Shown here: positions 33,248 through 41,556 of the stretch, piece by piece
Numbering within the stretch: the first letter of the stretch is position 1
Layout of the letters: each line of letters opens with the position of its first letter
Assembly (NCBI RefSeq): GCF_030403775.1
Contig: NZ_JAQMWQ010000001.1
Location: forward strand, 434,001-498,000
Source: Paenibacillus sp. BSR1-1
Lineage (GTDB): Bacteria; Bacillota; Bacilli; Bacillales; Cytobacillaceae
DNA: 64,000 nt
Direction: 5' to 3'
Made by a program: the position numbers and the translations under genes
Notes under the pieces: model-generated
The model's database searches: none
The model's input: only the letters and a program-made list of their open reading frames with translations
What the model was told of the DNA's origin: nothing

Positions 33248-34027
33248 TTAGAGAATTCCTGCTGACGATCCGCCATCAACAGCTAAAACATGGCCCATTA
33301 CATAATCTGAAGCACTGGAAGCTAGGAAAAGTGCTGGCCCTTTCATATCTTCATCGGAGCCAAAACGTCCAGCTGGTGTACGCTCAAGAATTTTCTCTCC
33401 TGAAAAGCCCAAAATACCTTTTGTCATTTTGGTAGGGAAAAAACCAGGTGCAATCGCATTTACATGTACATTATAAGGCGCTAATTTAACGGCTAGTTCT
33501 TGCGTTAATGTGATAACAGCACCCTTACTTACGGAATAACCAATCGCATCCATTACTAATGGATTCTGACCGCCCATTCCGGCAATGGAGGCTATATTAA
33601 TAATCTTACCGGAGCGTTGTTCTTTCATAACTTTACCTGCTGCCTGGGAAAATAAGAAGACTGCTTTAAGGTTAATGTCCATTACATTATCCCATTTCTC
33701 TGCTGGCATTTCTAAGGCTGGAGCTCCCCAGCTTGTCCCGCTATTATTGACTAAAATATCAATTCGGCCAAATTCCTTTAATGTTTCGTCAACAACATGC
33801 TGGATGTCGTCTGGATTGGAAACATCACACTTAAATGCAAGTGAACGAACTCCTTTTTCTTTCAAAGCATCGCTTAATTCCTGACATGCGTTGATATCTC
33901 TAGAGCAAATTACAACATTAGCTCCAGCCTCGGCATATATTTCTGAGATTTGTTGACCTAATCCCCTGCCGCCGCCAGTAACAATTGCCGTTTTTCCTTT
34001 TAGACTAAATAAATCTATCAAACTCAT
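33248..34027 (-). CDS. Short-chain dehydrogenase/reductase, possible PhaB-like supplier
   Basis: 259 residues. Rossmann motif TGGGRGLGQ near residue 17, CDVSN, NNSGTSWGAP, then IINIASIAG with the catalytic Ser and YSVSKG with Tyr and Lys, and a C-terminal AVDGGSSAG. The classical SDR form suits 3-oxoacyl reduction. It follows the acyl-CoA ligase by 20 bases and ends 110 bases before the cluster 2 promoter. As clusters 1 and 2 lack the usual phaB between phaR and phaC, it may supply (R)-3-hydroxyacyl-CoA, but gluconate or rhamnolipid-type reductases have the same form. Substrate uncertain. Confidence 0.8.
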   Translation of the reverse strand: MSLIDLFSLKGKTAIVTGGGRGLGQQISEIYAEAGANVVICSRDINACQELSDALKEKGVRSLAFKCDVSNPDDIQHVVDETLKEFGRIDILVNNSGTSWGAPALEMPAEKWDNVMDINLKAVFLFSQAAGKVMKEQRSGKIINIASIAGMGGQNPLVMDAIGYSVSKGAVITLTQELAVKLAPYNVHVNAIAPGFFPTKMTKGILGFSGEKILERTPAGRFGSDEDMKGPALFLASSASDYVMGHVLAVDGGSSAGIL

Positions 34028-34047
34028 CTTTACCCCTCCATTTTTTA

Positions 34048-35682
34048 TTAGGCCTTTATTTTTATTTCTTCTTGATCTCTTAAAACCCTTCTTAATAATT
34101 TTCCGACTGATGATTTTGGCAGTTCAGGAAGAATTTCTACTTCCTTTGGCGCCTTATAGGGTGCAAGGTTTTCCTTGCCAAACTGTTTTATTTCCTCTTC
34201 AGAAATCGAATACCCCGCTTTTACCTTGACAAATGCTTTCACTGTTTCACCGCGGTATGGGTCCGGAACCCCAATTACCAGTGCTTCTTCAATTGCTTCT
34301 AACTGATAAAGCACTTCTTCAATTTCACAAGGATAGACATTGTAGCCGCTTGCAATAATCATGTCTTTCTTACGGTCAACAATATAAAAGTATCCATCCT
34401 CATCCATTTTGGCGATATCGCCTGTAAACAGCCATCCATCTCTTAATGTTGCTGCTGTCTCCTCTGGACGGTTCCAGTACCCTTTCATTACTTGTGGACC
34501 TTGAATAATTAGTTCCCCTGCCTCGCCAACAGGTACATCAACTAACCCATCTTCTGTTTCATGGACAATTCTTGCGATTGTGCTTTGAACAGGAATACCA
34601 ATGCTGCCAAATTTCCTTGGTACAAACGGAGGGTTAAAAATGACAGTTGGAGCTGCCTCTGAAAGACCATATCCATCAAGTAACCTAATACCCGTCCTCT
34701 TTTCAAACAATTTCGCTTGTTCCACGGGAAGTGGACCGCCGCCGCTACCAATGTAATAAAGTTGATCAAACCCGCAATCTTCAAGTCCCTCTTGACTATT
34801 TAAAGCAAAAAACATAGTAGGAACACCAGACATTTGGAATGGTTTTTCCCTCTTAACAATCTCCATTACTTCTTTGGGATCAAATCGTGGTAATATAATC
34901 TGATTGGCGCCTTCCCTAATTCCGCAAAGGGCAACACTCGAGAGACCATATACATGGAACATAGGTAAAACAGTTATCATTTTAAAATCTTCTGGTTTAT
35001 CTTCACAAGTTTTATAAGCAAAATCACAAACTTGATTGAAGTTTGCTAAAAGATTATTATGGGTAAGCATAACACCTTTGGAAAGTCCTGTAGTTCCGCC
35101 TGTATATTGCAGAACTGCTACATCTTCAAGGCTGTCAATTTCCACATCAGGTAAATTCAATTCTCCATTAAGGAATTCATCGAAATAATGATCCCCATCA
35201 GCAAGGTCAAAACGTTCTCCTCCAAAGCTTACAACGAGAATCTTTTTCAAAGATGTCGCCGATTGTACTTTTTTTACTTTTTGATAGAAAGCATCCAGAA
35301 CGACCATATATTCAGAGCCTGAATCCTGTAAAACATGCTCAATTTCTCTTTCAACGTACATTGGGTTAACTTGGACAGCAATTCCACCTAAGCGAAAGGC
35401 CGCAAATAAGGTGAAAATGTAATGAGGGGAATTGGGAAGCATTATGGCCAAACGGTCACCTTTTGTAAATCCCGCTCTATGTAATGACGAAGCCAATTGA
35501 TCTGTAATTACTTTTGTCGTGTTAAATGACCATACATTTCCAAAGAATGTGAAAGCAGGTTTGTCTTCATAACGGTCTACTGCACCTTGTAAAAAATCAT
35601 AAAGGGAATTGTGCTGAATCTGAACATGTTCATCAATTCTCGAATCATAAACTTTCAACCACGGCTTTTGCTGATAAACCAT
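34048..35682 (-). CDS. Fatty acyl-CoA ligase (AMP-binding)
   Basis: 544 residues, full length. ANL-family motifs: YTGGTTGLSKGVMLTH (P-loop), DGYGLSEAAPT, WLFTGDIAKMDEDGYFYIVDRKKDMIIASGYNVYP and the C-terminal Lys in KSSVGKLLRR. It activates fatty acids to acyl-CoA through acyl-AMP; the length and sequence suggest medium- to long-chain substrates. GGAGG lies 11 bases before the ATG. With the SDR it could feed hydroxyacyl-CoA into PHA. Upstream sequence contains Spo0A-like boxes. Confidence 0.9.
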   Translation of the reverse strand: MVYQQKPWLKVYDSRIDEHVQIQHNSLYDFLQGAVDRYEDKPAFTFFGNVWSFNTTKVITDQLASSLHRAGFTKGDRLAIMLPNSPHYIFTLFAAFRLGGIAVQVNPMYVEREIEHVLQDSGSEYMVVLDAFYQKVKKVQSATSLKKILVVSFGGERFDLADGDHYFDEFLNGELNLPDVEIDSLEDVAVLQYTGGTTGLSKGVMLTHNNLLANFNQVCDFAYKTCEDKPEDFKMITVLPMFHVYGLSSVALCGIREGANQIILPRFDPKEVMEIVKREKPFQMSGVPTMFFALNSQEGLEDCGFDQLYYIGSGGGPLPVEQAKLFEKRTGIRLLDGYGLSEAAPTVIFNPPFVPRKFGSIGIPVQSTIARIVHETEDGLVDVPVGEAGELIIQGPQVMKGYWNRPEETAATLRDGWLFTGDIAKMDEDGYFYIVDRKKDMIIASGYNVYPCEIEEVLYQLEAIEEALVIGVPDPYRGETVKAFVKVKAGYSISEEEIKQFGKENLAPYKAPKEVEILPELPKSSVGKLLRRVLRDQEEIKIKA

Positions 35683-36185
35683 AAAACATGATGCCTCCTC
35701 ACGATATTGTCATATCAACATTCTTATTTAAAATTGCTGTCCCTCTTTGATGTTATGAATTCACTACATAAATTTTTAGAATATTAATATAATTATAATT
35801 ATTGTAGAAAAATATAGATTTGTAAACCTATCATTCTCGACATTTTTCCACAATTTTTCTGAGGCTCCATGAAAATTGGATAAAAAACACTTGATAACAC
35901 TCCTTAAAATAAGCATTTTATAGATTCGCATTAAAAAAAACATAGCGCAAATTGTCGAAAAATTTTTCTTTCGACATTTAGAAACACTAATGATTAATGG
36001 GTGTTTCATCCAAATATTATCTCATCCTCCTCCCTTTATAACCGGTACCTCCCGAAAGTAATATTCTTATATAACATTTTCATACTTTAATAAGCGTTAT
36101 AGGTCTTTTTGAAGGCTTAAGGTTCTTGCAATCTAATCGAAATCATATAATCTATTATTATCTAGAAGAAAGGGAGTTGCCCTAT
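35683..36185. other. 503-base gap with Spo0A-like boxes
   Basis: Gene-free, very AT-rich divergent region between the ligase and a hydrolase. It contains three TGTCGA-type boxes (listed separately) and a hairpin TGTCGAAA / TTTCGACA at 35953-35976. No RNA gene was recognised. Confidence 0.6.
35836..35976. promoter_or_regulatory. Three Spo0A-like TGTCGA boxes
   Basis: TGTCGAG on the minus strand (35842-35836), TGTCGAA on the plus (35953-35959) and TGTCGAA on the minus (35976-35970). The last two form an inverted pair. Spo0A binds TTTGTCRAA-type sites. Confidence 0.5.
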
Positions 36186-36992
36186 ATGCCTATAACAAAT
36201 GCAAATGGAATTGATCTTTATTATGAAGTGCATGGTGAAGGTGAACCATTACTATTAATTATGGGATTGTCTCTTAACTCAAAGTCCTGGTTCAGAACCT
36301 TACCGGCTTTAAGTGAGCATTACAAGGTTATTATTTTCGACAATCGTGGTGTCGGTCATAGCGGAAAACCGAATACCCCTTATTCCATCGAGCTCATGGC
36401 AGAGGATACAAAAGCCGTATTAGATGCTGCGGGGGTTGAATCCGCCCATGTTTATGGTATTTCGATGGGCGGAATGATTGCTCAACGATTTGCCATTAAA
36501 TATCCAGAAAAAGTCCGCTCTCTTATCCTTGGCTGTACAACCTCTGGAGGTATCAATCATGTACAACCTAGTGCGGATGTCTCGATGCTAATGTTATCAA
36601 GAGCTTCCTCAACAGCTACTCCTGAGGAAATGGCCTGGGCAACGACTCCAATTCTCTATAGTCAATCCTTTATCGATAATCAGCGGAAACTCATTGCCGA
36701 GGACATCCAACGAAGAATCGAACTTCCTATTCTTCCATATGCATACATGCTGCAGCTGCAAGCCTGCCTGGCCCATGATACCTATAATGAAATTGATCAA
36801 ATTAAAGCACCTGCGCTCGTCATCCACGGGAATGAGGATAGGTTAGTTCCTTATGAAAATGGTGTAACCTTAGCAGAGAAAATTCCAAATGCAGAATTTC
36901 TAACCATCAACGGCGCGGGACACATTTATGTCACGGAAGCAAATGATTTAGTAAATAAAAGAGTTTTAGAATTTCTTAATAAACAAAGGTAA
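36186..36992 (+). CDS. Alpha/beta hydrolase, 3-oxoadipate enol-lactonase-like
   Basis: 268 residues from the ATG at 36186, nine bases after AAGGGAG; the ORF could begin at 36126 but without a site. Motifs: ITNANGIDLYYEVHGEGEPLLLIMGL, DNRGVGHSGKP, nucleophile elbow GISMGG, acid in HGNEDRLVP and His in GAGHIYVTEA. The form is that of 3-oxoadipate enol-lactonase/haloperoxidase-type hydrolases. It is divergent from the acyl-CoA ligase across the gap with Spo0A-like boxes; some Bacillus intracellular PHA depolymerases have this form, so a role in PHA turnover is possible but not shown. Confidence 0.75.
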   Translation: MPITNANGIDLYYEVHGEGEPLLLIMGLSLNSKSWFRTLPALSEHYKVIIFDNRGVGHSGKPNTPYSIELMAEDTKAVLDAAGVESAHVYGISMGGMIAQRFAIKYPEKVRSLILGCTTSGGINHVQPSADVSMLMLSRASSTATPEEMAWATTPILYSQSFIDNQRKLIAEDIQRRIELPILPYAYMLQLQACLAHDTYNEIDQIKAPALVIHGNEDRLVPYENGVTLAEKIPNAEFLTINGAGHIYVTEANDLVNKRVLEFLNKQR

Positions 36993-37001
36993 TTACAAAA
37001 C

Positions 37002-37025
37002 GCCCGGTCAGAAAATTGATCGGGC
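37002..37025 (+). terminator. Terminator after the hydrolase
   Basis: GCCCG / CGGGC with further GTCA / TGAT pairing, followed by a T-run. Confidence 0.75.
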
Positions 37026-37039
37026 ATTTTTTATCAATT

Positions 37040-37222
37040 GGCTGTGTTAAAATAGTCTGTTGCTTTCCGCTTCAGGCGCGAGCGGTACGCGGGCGGTTCG
37101 GGGAGTCTCCTCCGCGCTTATGCGCCTGCGGGGTCTCCCCTCTCCCGTACTTCCGCAGGAGTCTCGCGCCTTCCGCTCCAATCAACAGGGTTAAAAAATC
37201 AACAGTGACCTACTACACAGCC
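37040..37222. repeat. Full-length dispersed repeat element, 183 bp
   Basis: Begins GGCTGTGT and ends ACACAGCC, an 8-bp terminal inverted repeat. The centre is GC-rich and can fold: GGCGCGAG (37075-37082) pairs with CTCGCGCC (37163-37170), with inner CCGCAGG-type stems. Inner ends read TTTCCGCTTCAGGCGCGAG and CTTCCGCTCCAATCAAC. No ORF and no clear target duplication. Similar elements are, from recall, common in Bacillaceae genomes. Three decayed copies lie at 7189, 14280 and 25454. Confidence 0.8.
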
Positions 37223-37257
37223 TATCTATTAATCGTTATCACTCTTGGCACCAGGAT

Positions 37258-38424
37258 TTATTTTTGCAGCATATGAAAAACTTGTTCAACGTCCTTATCA
37301 CCGCGGCCTGATAGGTTCACGATGATTACATCATTGTTTGATAATTCTTTTGCTAACTTAATCGCATAGGCAACTGCATGAGAACTCTCAAGGGCTGGGA
37401 TTATTCCTTCCGTTTTACTTAATAGTTGAAAAGCTTCCAGCGCTTCCTCGCCAGTTATCGTTACATACTCCGCTCTGCCAATTGTTTTCAAAAAGCTATG
37501 CTCCGGACCAACACCTGGATAATCCAATCCTGCCGCGATTGAGTACGTTGGTTTTGGTTCCCCGTTTTCATCTAACAGCGTTAAACACTTGAAACCATGG
37601 ATAACAGCCGGAACTCCTTCTGTTAAAGTTGGCGCCTCGGCAGGTTCTACGCCAATTAGGCGGACATTCTTTTCTTTTATATAATGGGCAAAGGCTCCAA
37701 TCGCATTGCTTCCGCCGCCTGCACAGGCAATAACCGCAGTCGGGAGCTTTCCTTCCTTTTCAAGCACCTGTCGCTTTGATTCCTCACTAATAATCGCTTG
37801 AAAGTGTTTGACCATTGTTGGATATGGGTGTGGTCCAACTGCAGAACCTAATAAATAAAAAGTATTTTGATAGTTTTGCACCAAATCGCCAAGCGCCTCA
37901 TCTACAGCATCCTTTAAACGCCCTTGTCCCTTAGCCACAGGTACCACTTTCGCGCCTAACAACTGCATCCGAAAGACATTTAACGCTTGGCGTTCTGTAT
38001 CTAGCTTGCCCATGTAAATCACGCATTCCATCCCAAACATTGCACATGCTGTGGCTGTTGCTACACCATGCTGCCCTGCTCCTGTTTCAGCAATGATTCG
38101 CTTTGCTCCCATTCGCTTCGCTAATAATATTTGACCAATGGCATTATTAATTTTATGGGCTCCGGTATGGTTTAAATCTTCCCTTTTTAAATAAATTCTA
38201 GCTCCGCCCAGCTGATTCGTTAAATTTTCAGCTAGAGTTAACGGATTTTCCCTCCCAATATATTCTTTTAAATAGTATTTGAACTCTTCTTGGAACTCAG
38301 GATCGTCCTTGTACTTTAAAAATTGTTCTTCTAATACGTTCATTACCTGTTGAAGATCCTCAGGTATAAAACTTCCGCCAAATTCTCCAAAATAACCTTT
38401 ACTATCGACACTTACTTTCTCCAT
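37258..38424 (-). CDS. trpB: Tryptophan synthase beta chain, orphan copy
   Basis: 388 residues. The PLP Lys lies in [53 protein letters not shown] and NLSGRGDKD are all present. The form is TrpB1, not the TrpB2 type. No other trp gene is next to it. It joins indole with serine to give tryptophan and normally works with TrpA. Own sigma-A promoter and no visible T-box or TRAP-type leader, so control may differ from a standard trp operon. The trp operon may be elsewhere, in which case this is a second copy or a moved gene. Confidence 0.93.
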   Translation of the reverse strand: MEKVSVDSKGYFGEFGGSFIPEDLQQVMNVLEEQFLKYKDDPEFQEEFKYYLKEYIGRENPLTLAENLTNQLGGARIYLKREDLNHTGAHKINNAIGQILLAKRMGAKRIIAETGAGQHGVATATACAMFGMECVIYMGKLDTERQALNVFRMQLLGAKVVPVAKGQGRLKDAVDEALGDLVQNYQNTFYLLGSAVGPHPYPTMVKHFQAIISEESKRQVLEKEGKLPTAVIACAGGGSNAIGAFAHYIKEKNVRLIGVEPAEAPTLTEGVPAVIHGFKCLTLLDENGEPKPTYSIAAGLDYPGVGPEHSFLKTIGRAEYVTITGEEALEAFQLLSKTEGIIPALESSHAVAYAIKLAKELSNNDVIIVNLSGRGDKDVEQVFHMLQK

Positions 38425-38468
38425 ACTCCACTCGTCTCCTTCAAAAACTATTATTTTGGTTCATTTAA

Positions 38469-38497
38469 ATTATAAAATCTTTTGACTGAATATTCAA
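38469..38497 (-). promoter_or_regulatory. Sigma-A promoter of trpB
   Basis: Minus strand: TTGAAT (38497-38492), 17-base spacer, TATAAT (38474-38469), 45 bases before the start codon. Confidence 0.75.
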
Positions 38498-38514
38498 ACA
38501 CCTGTAATAAAAAT

Positions 38515-38549
38515 AAAACCAGATTGGTTTTCAAAACCACTCTGGTTTT
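38515..38549 (-). terminator. Terminator after the cytochrome c gene
   Basis: AAAACCAGA / TCTGGTTTT with inner GGTTTT / AAAACC pairing; T-rich on the minus strand. Confidence 0.8.
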
Positions 38550-38558
38550 CCTATACAT

Positions 38559-38921
38559 TTATTTTTTCTCTGAAAGCCAGGTAGCAACTGCATCAGCGTC
38601 ATCACCTTTAAGAAGTCCGGCTGGCATACCGCCTTCCTTACCATGTTCGATTATATCTAGAATTTCAGCCTTTGAATATTTCGAGCCAATTTTATCTAGA
38701 TCTGGTGCACTGCCACTTTTTAAATCCGCACCATGACAGGCTGCACAGGTTTGCTGAAAGGTAGAATCAGCATTAGCAGTATTTGTGGCTGGAGCTTTTT
38801 CCTCGGTTTTTTTAGTGGTAGTTTTATCCTTGTCTGCAGTATCCTTGTCGTTGCCGCCGCCACAGGCTGCAAGAAAACCAAGAAAAACAATACAAATCAC
38901 ACCATTTATGAGTTTCTTCAT
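38559..38921 (-). CDS. cccB: Cytochrome c-551-type lipoprotein
   Basis: 120 residues. Signal with lipobox LAAC, so the mature protein is a membrane-anchored lipoprotein. A Lys/Thr/Asp-rich linker (~residues 22-50) leads to one heme c domain: CAACH for covalent heme and Met in GGMPAGLL as the likely sixth ligand. This matches CccB-type cytochromes c-551 of Bacillus, electron carriers on the outer face of the membrane. The nearby genes (trpB, tRNA) give no further hint. Confidence 0.88.
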   Translation of the reverse strand: MKKLINGVICIVFLGFLAACGGGNDKDTADKDKTTTKKTEEKAPATNTANADSTFQQTCAACHGADLKSGSAPDLDKIGSKYSKAEILDIIEHGKEGGMPAGLLKGDDADAVATWLSEKK

Positions 38922-39009
38922 ATTCTCACCTCCATCATTTATAGATTTTGTAATCTTAATTTGTAATATTCATTCCATTACTTGTTATCTATAATAAATT
39001 GCACAAAAA

Positions 39010-39040
39010 AAATCCTAACATCATTTTGATGTTAGGATTT
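39010..39040 (-). terminator. Terminator after tRNA-Val
   Basis: Fourteen-bp stem AAATCCTAACATCA / TGATGTTAGGATTT with a TTT loop and a T-run on the minus strand, five bases after the tRNA end. Confidence 0.88.
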
Positions 39041-39045
39041 AGAGA

Positions 39046-39118
39046 TGACCTGTGAGGGGTTCGAACCCCCGACCTCAACCCTGTCAAGGTTGCGCTCTCC
39101 CAGCTGAGCTAACAGATC
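39046..39118 (-). tRNA. tRNA-Val (anticodon GAC)
   Basis: 73 bases. Cloverleaf read on the minus strand: acceptor GATCTGT / ACAGGTC (one T-G pair), D arm with AGCTCAGCTGGGAGAGC, anticodon stem CAACC / GGTTG with loop TTGACAG (anticodon GAC), T arm with GGTTCGAACCC, discriminator A. CCA is not encoded. It is a single tRNA with its own strong promoter and terminator. Confidence 0.92.
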
Positions 39119-39138
39119 GATTATTAAGTACAAATTTA

Positions 39139-39166
39139 ATTATATAAAAATTTTATAGAATGTCAA
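39139..39166 (-). promoter_or_regulatory. Promoter of tRNA-Val
   Basis: Minus strand: TTGACA (39166-39161), 16-base spacer, TATAAT (39144-39139), both at consensus, 21 bases before the tRNA. Confidence 0.8.
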
Positions 39167-39282
39167 TAACTTTTTTAGGAAATCATTCATCAAACCAACG
39201 GGAATGTACGTTCCTTCCATTATTGAATAAAGAACTAATGTTCGGTTATAATAATATTATAAAATTGAAAGGAGCGATTTAC

Positions 39283-39507
39283 ATGGATGGACTTTTGATA
39301 CGTTCAATTGAAGAAAATATTCCTTTAGAGATGATTTACCTTGCAGAAAATCAAGAATTGTCACAGCGATCATTGATCGTTAAAGAAATATCCGACGAAT
39401 ACATTCGTGCCTATTGCCTGCTTAGAAAACAAATCCGCACCTTTAAACGTGAAAATATTTTATCCATTATGCCTGAATCCCACTCTAAAAACAGGTACCT
39501 TCACTAA
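39283..39507 (+). CDS. Small WYL-like protein of unknown function
   Basis: 74 residues from the ATG at 39283, with AAAGGAG nine bases upstream; the ORF could reach 39160 but that part overlaps the tRNA promoter. The core IPLEMIYLAENQELSQRSLIVKEISDEYIRAYCLLRKQIRTFKRENILSI resembles the C-terminal half of a WYL domain (sheet with YIRAYC and RTFKRENI), cut down to one small domain. Similar short proteins occur in Bacillus. Function not known. First gene to the right of the tRNA. Confidence 0.65.
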   Translation: MDGLLIRSIEENIPLEMIYLAENQELSQRSLIVKEISDEYIRAYCLLRKQIRTFKRENILSIMPESHSKNRYLH

Positions 39508-39616
39508 CTATTACACATAATTCCCTCATGCTAGTCCCCAAAAACCTAAAAGCATTTCCTCTCAAGATATGATAAAATGCAGTAGTATTCTATCGATTTA
39601 TTGGGGGTTTTATCAC

Positions 39617-40339
39617 ATGCAGTTTCCAAGAGGCACAATAAAAGAACTTACCATTAATAGCAAAGAGCTTGGAGAAGAAATGCAGCTGCTTATTTATTTG
39701 CCTGCAAACTTTTCACCATTATATAAATACTCTCTGCTGATCGCCCAGGATGGCCGCGATTATTTTCAACTTGGCAGGATTGGACGTTTAGCAGACGAGT
39801 ATCTTTATGAAAAGGAAATTGAAAATTTAATAATTGTTGGGGTACCCTATAAAAATGTGGAAGACCGCCGCAAAAAATACCACCCCGAAGGTGTACAAAC
39901 TCAGTCCTACATCCGCTTCCTTGCCCATGAATTAGTTCCTTTTTTAGATCAACAGTTCCCTACTTATCACATGGGTTCAACTAGAGCATTGATTGGAGAT
40001 TCACTAGGTGCGACTGTATCATTAATGACAGCGCTTCAATATCCGCACACATTTGGAAAAGTACTCTTACAATCTCCCTATGTAGACCAACAAGTGTTAG
40101 AATTAGTCGCTGACTTGCCTGAACCGCAGCTTTTAAACATCTACCATATCATAGGAAAGCAAGAGACTGAAGTAAAAATGACAAACGGTAAAGTTGGCGA
40201 CTTCCTAACACCTAATAGAAAGCTTTCCAAGTTGCTAAAAGAGAGACCATTTACATATTTTTATGAGGAATTTAACGGAAATCACACATGGACATATTGG
40301 CAGCCAGATCTAAGACGAGCACTGAAAATGTTATTTTAG
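39617..40339 (+). CDS. yjcH: YjcH-like putative esterase
   Basis: 240 residues from the ATG at 39617 (GGGGG about eight bases upstream). Esterase-D-type alpha/beta hydrolase: LLIYLPANFSPLYKYSLLIAQDGRDYF, nucleophile elbow GDSLGA, and His in NHTWTYWQ. Its place beside yjcG and yjcF matches B. subtilis yjcH. Substrate unknown; the family includes enterochelin esterase-like enzymes. Confidence 0.8.
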   Translation: MQFPRGTIKELTINSKELGEEMQLLIYLPANFSPLYKYSLLIAQDGRDYFQLGRIGRLADEYLYEKEIENLIIVGVPYKNVEDRRKKYHPEGVQTQSYIRFLAHELVPFLDQQFPTYHMGSTRALIGDSLGATVSLMTALQYPHTFGKVLLQSPYVDQQVLELVADLPEPQLLNIYHIIGKQETEVKMTNGKVGDFLTPNRKLSKLLKERPFTYFYEEFNGNHTWTYWQPDLRRALKMLF

Positions 40340-40477
40340 ATTTATGTCTAACGAACCAAAATCTTATCGATTCATTTTAATTATTTAATAAATTTAGAAA
40401 ATTTGCTATAATATTAGGAAGGCTAAATAAAGCATTTATTTTTCTATAAAAATAATTTCTTCCATGGAGGTATCCTT

Positions 40478-40990
40478 ATGAAATTTGGTATTGTTATTTT
40501 TCCATCCAAAAAGCTTCAGGATTTAGCTAATTCCTATAGAAAGCGCTATGACCCGCATTATGCCCTAATTACTCCACATCTTACATTAAAAAATTCATTT
40601 GATGCGACGGAGGAAGAGGCAAAGGAATTTGCTGAAAAGTTACGGCAAATTGCCAGAAATACAAATGCTTTCACATTAAAAACATCCAAAATCAGCTCAT
40701 TTCAGCCAGTTAATAATGTTATTTATTTTAAAGTAGATCCTACAGAGGAATTAACTGCTCTTCATGCTGAAATCAATCAAGAGTTTAGCGAGCAAAACTT
40801 AGAATATGCTTTTGTCCCGCATATTACAATTGGTCAAAATCTATCCAATGATGAGCATTCCGATGTATATGGTTCACTTCGTATGACTAAATTAAATCAT
40901 GAAGAAACAGTTGAACGTTTCCATCTCCTATATCAATTAGAAAATGGTTCTTGGACGGTTTATGAAACATTTCGTCTTGGAAAGGAATAA
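40478..40990 (+). CDS. yjcG: YjcG, 2H phosphoesterase (2'-5' RNA ligase family)
   Basis: 170 residues, ATG with GGAGG upstream. The two conserved His-x-Thr motifs are HLTL (near residue 34) and HITI (near residue 110), the active-site pair of 2H phosphoesterases. Length and order match B. subtilis YjcG. The substrate is not established. It is followed six bases later by yjcF, so the two are co-translated. Confidence 0.88.
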   Translation: MKFGIVIFPSKKLQDLANSYRKRYDPHYALITPHLTLKNSFDATEEEAKEFAEKLRQIARNTNAFTLKTSKISSFQPVNNVIYFKVDPTEELTALHAEINQEFSEQNLEYAFVPHITIGQNLSNDEHSDVYGSLRMTKLNHEETVERFHLLYQLENGSWTVYETFRLGKE

Positions 40991-40995
40991 TTGCA

Positions 40996-41418
40996 GTGAA
41001 AGTTAAGGTTGTTCAAAATCAAAAAGAACTAGAAGATGCTTATTCCGTTAGAAAAATCGTTTTTGTGGAAGAGCAAAATGTCCCTCTAGAAGAGGAAATT
41101 GACCAATATGAAAATGAAGCCACCCATTTTGTCATGTACCAGAATGATTCACCGATTGGGGCTGGCAGGTTTCGGATTGTTGATGGGTTTGGAAAAGTTG
41201 AACGGATTTGTGTAATGAAAGACGCCAGAAAAACGGGTGCCGGAAAAGCGATTATGAATAAAATCGAAGACCATGCCAGTGAAAACGGGCTGCACAAGTT
41301 AAAGCTAAATGCTCAAACACATGCCATTCCCTTCTATGCCGGTCTGGGCTACGAAGTTGTCTCAGAGGAATTTTTGGACGCAGGAATTCCACACAAAACG
41401 ATGGTTAAAGAAATATAA
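40996..41418 (+). CDS. yjcF: YjcF, GNAT N-acetyltransferase
   Basis: 140 residues, GTG start nine bases after AAAGGA. GNAT fold: RKIVFVEEQNVPLEEEIDQYE, FRIVDGFGKVERICVMKDARKTGAGKAIM with the acetyl-CoA binding loop (R/K-x-x-G-x-G/A), then QTHAIPFYAGLGYEVV. It matches B. subtilis YjcF in place and form. Acceptor unknown. Last gene before a terminator. Confidence 0.88.
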   Translation: MKVKVVQNQKELEDAYSVRKIVFVEEQNVPLEEEIDQYENEATHFVMYQNDSPIGAGRFRIVDGFGKVERICVMKDARKTGAGKAIMNKIEDHASENGLHKLKLNAQTHAIPFYAGLGYEVVSEEFLDAGIPHKTMVKEI

Positions 41419-41424
41419 CGAGAG

Positions 41425-41454
41425 AAGCACTTGCTGAAAAAACAGCAGGTGCTT
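41425..41454 (+). terminator. Terminator after yjcF
   Basis: AAGCACTTGCTG / CAGCAGGTGCTT (one T-G pair), loop of A residues, then a T-run. Confidence 0.85.
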
Positions 41455-41556
41455 TTTTGGTTAATTCAACCTATCCTGATGAAGTGCTTTTAGATAAGAT
41501 ATGGTTTTGATATGATAGAATATGTGTTATTTATCGAAATTGAGGGTTAATAAACT

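Noticed and set aside
35745..35765. FadR site before the acyl-CoA ligase (ATGAATTCAC)
   Set aside because: The arms lack the right spacing of the FadR consensus.
36993..37257. Plus-strand ORF at 37016-37276 over the repeat
   Set aside because: It is opened by the GC-rich repeat, has no ribosome site and no recognisable domain.
39160..39282. N-terminal extension of the small WYL-like gene
   Set aside because: No ribosome site, runs through the tRNA promoter; the ATG at 39283 has AAAGGAG.
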